Positions 43,884 to 54,979 of a stretch of DNA of 64,000 nucleotides are shown in pieces. The stretch comes from Aurifilum marmelostoma (lineage: Eukaryota > Ascomycota > Sordariomycetes > Diaporthales > Cryphonectriaceae). Position 1 is the stretch's first letter. Each line of letters starts with the position of its first letter. The notes beneath the pieces are model-generated. The model saw only the letters and a program-made list of their open reading frames with translations, was not told the DNA's origin and did no database searches. A program made the position numbers and the translations under genes. The stretch is taken from positions 1,612,001 to 1,676,000 of the forward strand of contig JAMXSV010000026.1 of assembly GCA_027559495.1 (NCBI GenBank), read 5' to 3'.

Positions 43884-46749
43884 TCACAGCCGGTTCTCCG
43901 CCTTGAATTTGTCCCAGCTCTCGTTCAGGGTCGAGAATACGGTAGCCGCGATCATGCGGACCTCGGTGCTTGCGTCTTGCGGCAGCTGTACAATACATTC
44001 GCTATCAGCACCACTCACGTGGATCAAAGAGATCATGATCACGGGAGAAGGAGAACTCACCTTGTCGGGATGTGTTTTGGCAATGGCCTTCATGTACACG
44101 ATCTTGACACGATTCGCCATCACGAGCTCATGAAGGCCGACTTTCTTCCACCCGCTGCTTTCCCACAGCACCTGGTCCAGACTCGCCAGCAGCGCGCGCA
44201 GGTTCTCGCGCTTCCCGTCGCGCCATGCTGCGATCCGGGCGTCGACCTGATCGGATAGGGCGAATTTCTCGGCGTCGGCGGCGTCAGCAGCTTTGTTGGC
44301 TGCTTGCAGACGGCTCACGGCCTCCGAATCGCCCGAGGGTGCAGTCTTGGGTGTAGGGCGTGGTCTCGGGCGCGGCGTGGCGGGTTTTGATACGGGCTTG
44401 GCAGGCTTGGGTGCGAGGGCCTTCTGGCACCGTTGACGCCCTGCGATCGCTGTGGGACCTCCCACGCCGGACTCGACGCAGGATTGCCAGACGATGCCAG
44501 CGTCGGCCCATTTCTCCATCTGCTCAAGGGCCTCGGCCTTGCGGGTGAGGGCCTTGCCGTAAAGATCTTTCATGTCGCGCTTCTCACCTGTCTCGTCCTG
44601 CAGGGAGACCTGTTCGCCCTCACCCTTGCTCGGCCCGATGAGCTGTATGACTGTGTCTGCATCCGCAACGGCTTGCCTTGGCTCGCCTGTTTTGAGGGCC
44701 GTCAAGGCGCGGTTACAGAGGATGACGATGGCTAGCGGGTGAGTTTCTGGAACTGCGGCGAGCGAAGACGAGTATGAGGCATGAGCCGAGGCATAGTCGC
44801 CCCTCTTGAAGTGGGCTGTACCATCCACCCGGTGGCGTGTGGAAGTCTGCAGGGCCGACGGGTCAAGAGGTGGAATTTTCCGAGCAGGCGGTGCCGGACG
44901 AGGTGTAGGTGCCTTTTGAGGAGGCTGGGCGGAAGCGGTGACAGGACGGGGGGAGGGCTGAGCGGAGCGGCTGGGGGAGACTACGTGCAGGAGGAGCCTG
45001 AGTACTGAAGAGGTCTGGCTCTTCGGCCATTTGAGGCTTGGGTTCTGCTGGCGGCTGAGGCGTTGTCTTCTTCCTCCGTGCAGGGCTGATGTAGGCTTGT
45101 GAGCTCTGCTCCTCGACGGCCTGCTTGTTGAGACGGCTCTTGGGGTCTTGTTGCCACTTGGGAACGGAAGCACTGCGATTCGAAACAGGCGACAGCGCAG
45201 GTGACTGGTCGCGTGATGCTGTGCGGCGAGGTTCGGACGGGGGCGGCTGATGCCTCCTCTGCTGTCTTTCTGGCCGCGCCCCGGACTCAAGCATCATTGC
45301 TTCGTCAGTGGCGTCCTGCGCCCGCTGTGCCCTGTTGCTGTCACCGGTCCTGTCATGCTGAGCGGACCTCATCCACTTGGGCTGGCTGGGATCAGCTGGG
45401 CCCTCTTGGAACTCGGCGACAGCCTTCTGGACCTTCTTTTGCCCTGCGCTCCAGAACTTATTTGCTGTCTTCAAGAAGTTGGTGCCCATCGCTGCGGCCT
45501 GCTTCGCGAAATCACCATCCCCACCCGCTGGAGATCGATTCTCATGCCGACTCGGAGGTTCCTCATGCATCCACGCAGGGCCTGCATTCCTGGCTCGGCT
45601 CGATGACCTTTCCGAGTTCACTGCTGGTGAAGACCTCCCCTGTGTTTTCTCCTTTGCCTTCTGGTGCGCATCGTTGAGCAAGTAGCTCACGGCTGCCTGC
45701 ACATTCAGGCCTGCGCCGCTCTCGGTCAACCCCCTTCTTGAATCTTCTGGAGAGAAGCCCATGTCCATCATCTGCGCGACAGCCTTATCGAACGGATCGT
45801 TGCCGCCACGTGGTCTCGGTTCGGGCTCGTCATCGCTCGAGGTTGAGTCTGAGTCCTCGATTGGTTTGCCAGGTTCTGGTTCCGGTCGCGGTGCCTTTTG
45901 TCTCTGAGCTTCTTGCTTCTTGCGAACCTCATCTACCGGTCTTCCCAGATCCCCCAGGAGGTCATCATCCTCCTCATCAGCTCCTACCGGCGCCGGAGCA
46001 CGTTTCGTCTCTGGTCTCGACTTGGCTTGAAACTGGCTCAGGCCGAAAGGATCGTCGTCATCGTTGAAGCCGCCGTTGGCGCTGTCCGAGGGAGCCGGTT
46101 GTGACCACGCACTGGGGTTACGCAGATCCAGACCAGGAGTGTTCTTCCCCGAAGCTGGCTGGGCAGGGGGTGGATAATGGCTTGCGTTATCGACCTTTGT
46201 ATCTTTGTTGAACGCAGCAAACAGATCGTCGTCGGACTCGGTCTTGCTGTTGTGCCCTGGGAGTACAGGGCCCGCACCGTGTGCCAAAGGCGATGCTGTC
46301 CTCGAGACGCCTGTTGGAGTTGCGCCCTGACCCAGACTATCCCAGAACTTTCCGTCACCATACGCCGCCTGCTGCTGCTTCTGCTTTTCCTGTAGCTTCT
46401 TCAGCTTCTCGGCCTCGAGCTGTTTCTGCCGCTCCGCCAGGCTCATATTTGAGCTGCTCTTCCCAGAGCTCATAGACATGAGGTTGCTGAAGGCATCCTG
46501 GGAGGGCTTGCCCGCTGTCGAAGACGCCGCCGCGGCGGATGCAGGAGGTTTGAGCCCGCTACCACCGCTGTGCTGGCCAGAGGTGTTCACGGAGAGAGGG
46601 GTGTTTCGACCGGAGGCAAAGGGCGAAGGAGTCGGTTGGAGGGAGGCAAAGGAGCCGAACGCGCTCGAGGGATTCATGGGTGGTTTCTTCTGGGCATTGT
46701 TGGTGGACGAGGCCGGGGCCGACCAGTCCACGCCCGCTAGATCGTCCAT
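43884..46749 (-). CDS. swa2: Auxilin-like J-domain protein (Swa2), with one apparent frame break
   Basis: Clathrin-uncoating cofactor: recruits and stimulates Hsp70 on clathrin-coated vesicles. Start ATG at 46749 (MDDLAGVDWSAP). In order: disordered N-terminus with clathrin-binding-like acidic and DPF motifs, Lys/Gln-rich coiled segment, UBA domain (about 316-358, AVAQMMDMGFSPEDSRRGL), a second disordered region, TPR repeats (from about 640, GTAHFKRGDYASAHASYSSS) and a C-terminal J-domain with the invariant HPDK near 893. An intron (44060-43986, 75 bp, stopless) splits just after HPDK. The first part and the TPR/J part are in different frames, +1 apart; no intron of suitable length fits. Dropping one base from the G run at 44973-44977 or at 44948-44953 joins them, giving 929 aa. 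Either an assembly error or a real break. Confidence 0.85.
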
Positions 46750-48329
46750 CTTTACTGTCACCAGTCGGAGGAGGAAAGTGGGAGCAGAACGAGAGGTTGG
46801 ACAGCTAAGGTATCTGGTTTATTCGAAAGCCTCTGCACATTTCATATGGCACGGCTTGTAGGTCGCAAGGAACACATGTAGGAGGGGTCGACAGGTGCCT
46901 GACGCAGTCCTGTGTGAACGGACAAGACGGATGAATAATTGTTGTCGAGTTGTGCAGAGGCCTGTCGAATCGGTTGATCGGCGTGATTCCCCTGAATGGC
47001 AGGGCCAGCTCTCTCGCTTACATAACGCCCTCGAGATCTTGGGGGTGACAGGCTACTTTGGCCTATCCGCTCTGGGCAGGTGGGGGGGGGGGTGTTTTGG
47101 CAACTATGCTCAGGGCCTATAGACACTATTTCTGGAACATGGCAAGTCCTGAATATTCTTCAACAACGCCCACTCCAGCGTCACACGAGCAGCTACTTCA
47201 GGGCATGGCAGGGCGTAAAGTCCCCCCAAGATGATCACAGTAAGCCTATCTGCGACATAGACTGTGGACTTGTCCCACAGAAGAGAGAAAGACATGACAA
47301 CTGGGTTTAGATCGCCATCAATTTTCCCTACAAGAATTCACCAGAACTCGATTGTCACCTGTCTGCGTGCTTTCTCTCTTCTCCTGCCCCCTTTTAGCAC
47401 AGATCCGTGCATCTCAAGTTCAGCACTCATCCATGTACGTCCGTATACATACAAGTACATGCAGATGCAGAGAGAAAAAGAAAGACTTTGGCCGATGGCC
47501 ATTCGCAATTTCCCTCTCGCCATCATCCCCGTTTGAGTTTTATTACATCAGATATTTCCCACATCACGTCTTCACGTCTTCACTCAAAGATGGTCCCCAT
47601 CTGGCATCTGCAGTTTCAACCCTTGGTTGGTGGCTCTGTACCTGTCAGCCCACACATAGGCGGGATCCCTGCGCATCGCCCTTCCCGTGCTCTCGGGTTC
47701 CTTTTCCAGAATCCCAGTGGCCGATCGCGCCATTCACCTGGTCGATGACCCCTGTCAACTTCTTCAGGGACTGGCTCCTACAGTAGTGATAGTGGGCTGG
47801 AACCCCAGGACCACTGCCGGAACCGCCTGTGGCTCTAGCCAGCCTGGCACCCTGGCACCCAGGACCTTGCAGACCTGGACAAGGCTGGCAGGTCAGGGTC
47901 CCATTTAAGACCGTGTTGCCCCAGGCCAAACATCCCGTACCGTACCTGCAGAACGTCACCAGCTCTCCACACAACCCTCCTAATTCAATCATTTCTCGAG
48001 ATGTGTGACTCTTAAAGCTGTCTTCCATCTCCAACAACCAAAAGCAACAACGTTTGCAACACACCACACAGAGAACCATCCTAACCCTGAACACTCCTTC
48101 TGCTACAGTTGTCTACAAATTGCTGGGGATATTCCCGTCAATGGCAATTTTACTCCCCTGATCAAGAGACAAACGCACTCCGACGACTTGACTTGACCGC
48201 CTCCTGGATCTACTTCTGCCTCCCTTCTGCCTCCCTTCTGTCTCCTGGCGCACACCCTCTCTTGTCTGTTATTCTTCGCCACGATTCTCCACGGTATCGC
48301 GCGCCCGATCTAGGGCTTCCCGGACCACG
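46750..48329. promoter_or_regulatory. 1.6 kb divergent intergenic region, swa2 / dug3
   Basis: No gene supported. Contains an 11-base G run (47082-47092). The last 350 bases before the dug3 ATG are pyrimidine-rich and include three near-identical copies of a short motif (ctgcctcccttctg), near 48215-48243, which look like a small tandem duplication. Confidence 0.45.
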
Positions 48330-50116
48330 ATGTGTCGTTTCCTGGTAAGACGCCACTCATGCACGCCTGCCATACGAGCTTCAGTCTTCTGGGGAGCGCG
48401 GGCTTAAGCTGACCCCATCCTACCCTTCGGAATCAGGTCTACAAAGGCAGTGACGAGCTGCTGCTCGCCAATCTTGTCCTCGACCCCGTCCATTCTATCC
48501 TGAAGCAGAGCTTCGACTCTCGCCTGCGACTCGTAAGTCACGATAAACCGCCTCGCCCCCCGAACCCTGGCATCATGCTCCGTCTGTGAGCACGCCATCC
48601 GCCTCCGTTTTGCTAGCCCTTCCCTTTCCGGTGCTCGACCGCATGTTTTCCTGCAACATAACGACTCACATTGTGGGACCTCTACAGGATAGGAGACGTG
48701 GTGTCAACAACGCCGATGGCTTTGGAATAGGCTACTATACCCCCAAATTACGCGCTTCACCCTTTTTCTACACCTCTGTCTTCCCGGCATGGAATGATGA
48801 GAACCTCGAGCGGCTCGCCTACCACAATGCCTCGCACCTGATCTTTGCACACGTCCGGGCTACCACTGAGGGCTCGACCTCCCAGGCGAACTGCCACCCC
48901 TTCGTACACGGCAGCCTCATGTGGATGCACAATGGCGGTCTGGGCGGTTGGATGCACATCAAGAGAAGGCTGGCGCAACGACTGGCTGACAGGTGGTACC
49001 TGGGCGTCAAAGGCGGTACCGACAGCGAGTGGGCCTTCGCACTGTTCCTGGACACACTCGAGCGCATGGGTGTCGATCCTAGCTCTGAGCCTCAGGAAGG
49101 GTTTGATCCGATGACGCTGAAGAAGGCTATGCTCAAGACGATCGAGATCATCAACGAGCTCATTGACCAGATCCCCGAGAGCACGCTGTACAGCGAGAAT
49201 GTCGACACAAGGAGCCTGCTGAATTTCTGCGTCTCGGACGGCCACAGCATCATCTGCACGAGATATATCAACAGCTCGACGGACGAGGCGGCTAGTCTGT
49301 ACTATTCTACAGGAACGCAGTGGGAGAACAGGCCGCGTCTCGAGGACAATGAGAATTACCAGATGGAGCGCCGCGACAGAGGGGCCGACGTTGTTCTGAT
49401 AGCCAGTGAACCCTTGACGTTTCAGCGAGGTGAGCTTTTGCAACTGGTTGTAGTCGGCCGCAGCCCAGTACTGACTAACCTTGGCAACAGAGAGCTGGAT
49501 CAACGTGCCGACCAACTCCATCCTCACCATCCACGACCAGAGCGCTTTCGTTGAGGACATCAAAGACCAATTCCACCACAGCGATCCTTGGCACCGCCGC
49601 TCGGCCGGCTTTGTGCACAGCAAAGGCCTGGTGGCGAACGAGAAGGCTGGCACCCCCACGGCTCTGCCTAGCCCTGCTGTGGTAGTCACCGACGGTGCGC
49701 AGGAGCAGCACGACGCGGCGCAGAAGAGGACCCACCTGGGCCCGACAATTCCTTTCAGCCTGATGCGATCTGTCACGCCGCAGTCCGTGAGGCCAGTCAG
49801 ACCTGTGACCCCAGAAACTCCCAGAGATCAGTCCGCACCGCCACGGGCACGAGCCACTATTTCCAGCGGCAGTGTGCAAAACAACACGGATGTGCGGTCC
49901 GTGACGATCTCTTCGGAAACAAGGCCCGCGGCACCTGCACACACTCCGTCGCAGGGCAACATCAAGAGAAAGAGGATGTCACTGAGTGACCTGCCGCAGG
50001 TGCCAGGCCAATCCAACCCCCCAGCGGATCCACCCGCCCCGTTGAGTCCAGTCGAGAGGGCTGCATATGGCGATCCTGCGAAGATCGCGCGGTTTTTCCC
50101 CGAACTGACATTCTAA
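48330..50116 (+). CDS. dug3: Class II glutamine amidotransferase Dug3
   Basis: Ntn-hydrolase amidotransferase; with Dug2 it cleaves the gamma-glutamyl bond in the alternative glutathione-degradation pathway. Four exons (48330-48344, 48437-48532, 48688-49429, 49491-50116) encode 492 aa. Exon 1 is only 15 bases and codes MCRFL, including Cys2, the N-terminal nucleophile that is exposed after removal of Met1. Exon 2 gives VYKGSDELLLANLVLDPVHS and exon 3 the core motifs NNADGFGIGYY, FAHVRATTEG and GSLMWMHNGGLGGW. The last ~150 residues are a disordered tail with a basic KRKR patch and many Pro/Ser, longer than in yeast and possibly regulatory. All donors are gtaag/gtgag; acceptors are cag. A start placed in exon 3 would miss the catalytic residue. 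Confidence 0.93.
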
Positions 50117-50912
50117 CAATAAGGGGGTGCTGGACAAGGACGTGCATTCACGGGGTGCCCGATCCTAGCTGAGCTTACCACATTGAAACGGATCTTCTGC
50201 GGACCGTCATTTAACACTTGTTTCTTCCTTCTTTTTTTTTTTGTTTTCTTGGTCTTTTCTTTTCTCCTTTTCTTGTAAATAACGGTCATGAAGTAAGGCG
50301 TCTAGGAAAGTTTCGGTCAGGTCAAGAGCGTGTATCACAAGGTTCCTGGGTTCCAGAGGTGTTTCAGCATTTTATGACAATGGTAGACAAAAAAGATTTC
50401 ATACACAGAGCAGGCACTGGATAGCTATCGAAGAAGGCTCAAGGGTTTCACAACCAGACAAGGATTCCACCTGCAGACCGCGTGACATGCTGAAGAATTT
50501 TTTTATCCACATCTGCTCGTAGAAAACAAGAAAGGCTTCTCGCTTCCAAATATTGTTCCGGCTGAAAGTGCTGCTGAAGACGGAAGTTCGGAACGGCGGC
50601 AGTGGTCGAGATAAGCGGGCCAAGACGGGCGAGCCCCGCTCCGATCCTCCTTCCTCCTCCAGACGGACGAGGAGTTCTTTGGGACGAGTGGCAAGTCTAC
50701 TGGCCCAATCCGTACCGTCACCTTGGACGACTCTGCTCTTCATTGATAGCAACAATTCGCTGCTGCGTTTGAGCCGAGGCACTACAGGCTAAATCGGGAC
50801 AGCATTGCAGGGCACGACGAGTCGAGTGCTTGTGTGGCCGGAACCCAGATTCTCGCGTGCGTGCGAGCGAGGCCAGCGCCCTTCTTACGTCCTCCAACAA
50901 TTCTCGGCCAGT
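50117..50912. promoter_or_regulatory. Intergenic: dug3 3' flank and kynurenine formamidase promoter
   Basis: The first part is T-rich (50220-50275), suitable for dug3 polyadenylation. The rest should contain the promoter of the next gene. A frame of about 127 codons on the minus strand here has no recognisable features. Confidence 0.4.
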
Positions 50913-52015
50913 ATGGCGGCATCACTCAAGAGAACCGAGTATTTTTACGGATCCGAAAACGCACTGCAAAATGTAGCTGTCTGGGAGTTCCCTGAGGACC
51001 AGGTCGAGGAGGCACCACCAGGTCAGATGAAATACTGGCTCATGTAGGAAACACCCACCCCCGGTTCCTCTATTCGATCGCCCTGACACTTGTCTCCACT
51101 CGTGCCACTCACACACTCACACATCTACTTACTCACAACGTATGACACACACGCGCACACACATATACTCACACACTCGCACAGTTTCCTCCACGGCGGC
51201 GCCTGGCGTGACCCCCGCGCCACCTTCAACGAGGCCGAGCCCACCATCAACGCCATCCTAGACGCTTCCCGGCCTTCGCACATCCCTCACCCGTCCTCCC
51301 GCATCGCCGCCTTCGCCTCCATCAACTATCGCCTCTCCCCACACCAGCAGTACGCCCAGGACGACGCCTCCACCCCTTCCTTTGCCCGCCGCGCCGCCCG
51401 ACACCCAGATCACCTCGTCGACGCCCTCTCCGGACTACGCTTCCTCCAGCACAGGTTCGGCGGCGCTGCTACGCGGTACGTCCTCTTTGGGCACTCGGCA
51501 GGCGGGTTTCTGGGATACCAGGTCCTCGTCAGGGAGGCGTGCCTGGGCGTCTCATCAGCAGCAGGCGGCAGCATTAAAGAAAGGGACACGTTCGCCGACG
51601 TAGCTCCGCCCGCGGCCGTGGTCGGGTTCGAGGGCATCTACGACCTCGTCGGGCTGAACAGGCGGATGGACGGCAACTACACGGGGTTCATGGAGGCCGC
51701 GTTCGGGCCGGACGAGGGCGGGGCCTGGGACCAGGCGAGCCCGGCGACCACGGCCGGGCAGAGCTTTGGGGCGTGGGGTGGGGGGGGCCGGAGGGCGGCG
51801 GCTGGCGGTTCTGGCGCACAGCCCTGGTGATGAGCTTGTGGACATGGCCGAGTGTGATGCGATGGAGGCGAGGCTTAGGGCGGATGGGGTGGTGAATGTG
51901 AAGGTGTATCGGGATCTGGAGGGGGGGCCACTTTGAGGTGCTTGGGGATGGATCATTTGCGAGGGTGTTGAAGGAGACGTTGGAGGAGCTGGAGAGGATT
52001 GAGGAGAAGGCGTGA
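50913..52015 (+). CDS. bna7: Kynurenine formamidase (BNA7-like), with two apparent frame breaks
   Basis: Hydrolyses N-formyl-L-kynurenine to kynurenine and formate in the tryptophan-to-NAD pathway; cytosolic alpha/beta hydrolase. Exon 1 is 50913-51043, exon 2 starts at 51185; the intron (141 bp) has a weak donor (gtagga) and is CA-rich. The joint gives KYWLI-FLHGGAWRDP with the oxyanion motif HGGAW. The nucleophile elbow is GHSAGG; the Asp lies in SPGDELVD and the His in GGHFEVL. The Asp segment is one frame away from the front part, and the His segment is another frame away. Each step fits one extra G, in the eight-base run at 51780-51787 and the seven-base run at 51921-51927. With both removed, 319 aa result, ending at the TGA 52013-52015. 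As it stands the reading stops early, losing Asp and His. Confidence 0.82.
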
Positions 52016-54979
52016 GGGTGAGAGTCTGTGAAAGGAAGAAGAACAAGAAGATAAAGAGAAGGTGAGGATAGGGGAGGGATGGAGGAGAAAACTGTCGGAT
52101 GGCATCTGAAAATTACAATGCAATATAGAAACCACGGTTTCTACTTCACATGCTTTCTCCGAAAGTAGTAGCAAGATGTTCTCTTTACTTTAGGCTACTA
52201 ACAAACGAAACAGAAACCAAACCCAAGAATCAACATCATCGGATCCAATAAGGTTCCATCGTACATCACACTCTCAAAGTATGTATATCAGCCTCAGTGA
52301 GAACAGATGAGATGGGTAGGAAACAGTGCTAAGTGCAAAAGGTTTCTTGTTGCGAGAAAAGAAAACAAGTTGTTTTATAAAACCCCCCCCTCCCCAAAAA
52401 AAATACTGCAGGTAATATACTAATTTCCATTGATTCCACGATGCCAAAATTCGCGAAGCATCTTCGTTTAGTTGTAAGCAAGGAGCACTTCACAGTGTAC
52501 TGAGCCCTCCCCGCCCGGCGACCCCCCGGGCGAAAGTCAATTCAAAAACAAAAGAGAGAGTAAAGGAACCGATTGCACAGGGTTAGGGGAGTTAAGGTCT
52601 CCCCCCACCCCGCCACCACCCATCATTTCCTATATAGCCCAAGCTTGCCAAGCCAACAGATTAAAGTTACTCCCGCTAAACCTCAAAGGGTAACATCGGG
52701 ATGCCCGCCAAAACGGCAGCTGCCGCTTCTGCATCTCCCATGGCGCGAATCTCGTTCTCTCTTTAGGATGGTGGGGTAAAACATGGTGGGGAGAGAGGGG
52801 GGAGGGGGAGGGGGGGGGGGGGCTTTTTCCTGTTGGTGTGCAAAGTAAGTTGTACTTGCAGAGCAATGAATACACAAATGGGGTCTGGAACTGGCGGTTG
52901 GAGGGTTCAATCGAACCCTGGACCGATCACGGAGGAGGAGGAAAAAGAGGAGGAGGGAATGGAGGTGCCTATAATCGAATCGCCACCAATGATTCTCCCA
53001 AAGTACGTACTCTAGCACAACAGGTCCATAAGTACTGTACTTAGTGGTGGCGTACATAGCACGTTGCAAATATACCACGCACAATGATGCACAGACAAGG
53101 CATGCTGAGGAAAGGAAGTCGAGCAAGCTTTCCTCGGTAAAACAAACATACCTGAACTTGCTTTTTGGTCCCCCTCGCAACCGTACAATCATTTCCCTCG
53201 TTTCCTTTTTCTTCTGCCCCTTTCCTTCCTTACCTTGTTTCAACCCACCATTCTCCGCGTCCTTCTCATTCGGCATGGTCAAAGATCTCCCTTGCCCATT
53301 CTCCCTCCGCCACTCATTCCTTCAGGCTCCTCGCGCAGATCTTGGATTGAAGCGAGACTGACGGTCGATAAATGAAAAAATCAGGAATTTCACGGAGCCA
53401 GAGAGGCGAGGGTGCGGGTCTAATCTTTTCTTTCTTTCTTTCCTTTTTCTTTTAGCGCGAGGACATTACTTACTATAGTACAATGCATGACTTGGCAGGC
53501 CGGGGGGGGGGCTGCGGCGCAGAAAACCGGGCTTAAGTGTTTACAGTAGTGCATGATTAGCAGAAACGCGGCTGACCCCCCTCCCTCAGCCCTCACAGCA
53601 GCAAAACGTTATCGGTTACGGTGGCAGCTCATGCCTGCTCGTCTTTGTTTTTCCCACCTCCCGCACTGACAGTAACCCGCCTGGCTTTGGCTTGCCACGT
53701 ACCATCTCGCTCGGGCTGCTGCTGTTACGCGGCGTACAATATTTTGCGCATGCGCCTGGTCTTCACTTCACCCCCTCACGGGTAATCAGAAATAAGCACA
53801 CCAACACGGATGCAGCCTCGGCAAGTCGGCGATCGATTTAAATCAGTTGGTTTTATTTTGTCCCATGTACAGGATTCTTTTCGACTCCGACTGGACATGA
53901 CGTCTCACAGCTCGCAGTTCAATTGCCTTCAAGAGTTCGCCGCAATATAACATCCCGCTGGAACCTCCCTGGTTCTGGTCAAGGAAAGAGGAAACAATCA
54001 GAGATAGAGAGGAAATGCCAAGAACCCATTAAGCAGGACCAGAGGCGGAAAAAGAGAGGGAAAAGGAAAGCAGACCAGTAGGATCCCTCTCCCTCAGGCT
54101 ATATGGCAAAGGAGCGTTTCGGGGTGAAGGAATAAACCAAAGGCAGAGAAGGGAAAAAAAGAAAGAAAAGAAAACAAGGAGGAAAATAAAAAAGGAAAAT
54201 AAAAAAGAGAAAAAAAGCCCAGTCATGTTGTTGGTGTGTAAACAGCGAAAGCGATCTGCTGCCGAGGGCAGGAGTCGATTCGCCCGTTTCATCACGAGCT
54301 GACCGCCACCAATGCACCGCCGGGACCTCAAGCATCACCGTGCTCCTCCCTGCTCACCCCACTCCAATTTTGCCAAACTCCACTCACCAAAACCGCCCCC
54401 CTTGGCAGCTTTCCACATTCTCGAATCTCGACTGCGCCCCGGATGCGCCGGGGATCCAGGGACTTCCTGAGAGCCCTCGTCACACTCTGGACAGGTTGTA
54501 AATCCATGTGAAAACAGTTGCTCGACAGCTCAAATCCAGAGACCGCGCAAAAGCCAAGAGACTTCGGAAGAAATCAAACACACTGACACGCCAGATTGAC
54601 AACAAGAGACAAAAAAGCCATGCATTGACAGATCGCCATTAACTCCCCCCTCAATCCGACCGGATACAGTAAAAAGAGTGGAATGACGGCTTATCAAGAT
54701 TGAAGCCGTCGAAATATGATCTGGTGCCCAGTGAGGCGGGCAACCCGCAGGCGACAAATATGGTGATTGTGTGTAAGAAAATCTCCAATCCACTCCGGTT
54801 GTGCGATGTCTTTGCCTGCGACAACACAGCGCATCGCAAAGCGCTGTTGTGGTTGGTGATGGGTGGTTGGGGACCGTGAGATATGCGACATGTAAGGATG
54901 CGCAAGACAGTTGTCGTCGTTGTACAGATGCCTGGACATAAGAATAACATCTTTTGAGCCATCCCATCATCGCTCATAT
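52016..54979. other. 3 kb gene-free stretch downstream of two convergent genes
   Basis: Lies between the kynurenine formamidase and the Zn2Cys6 gene, which converge. I find no protein-like frame. It holds G runs at 52810-52822 and 53502-53511, an eight-base C run at 52383-52390, a 7-bp inverted repeat (agggttc-aatc-gaaccct, 52902-52919), a TTTC-type tract near 53428-53452 and A-rich purine tracts near 54150-54220. A long 3' untranslated region or an unannotated non-coding RNA is possible. Confidence 0.45.

Noticed and set aside
44940..45005. A small intron in the auxilin-like gene instead of a frame break
   Set aside because: Every GT-AG pair here is either far too short (14-48 bases) or a multiple of three, which would not change frame.
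52902..52919. Inverted repeat agggttc-aatc-gaaccct, considered as a tRNA T-arm
   Set aside because: The loop is flanked by the wrong pairing for a T-stem, and no D-arm, anticodon arm or acceptor stem can be built around it.
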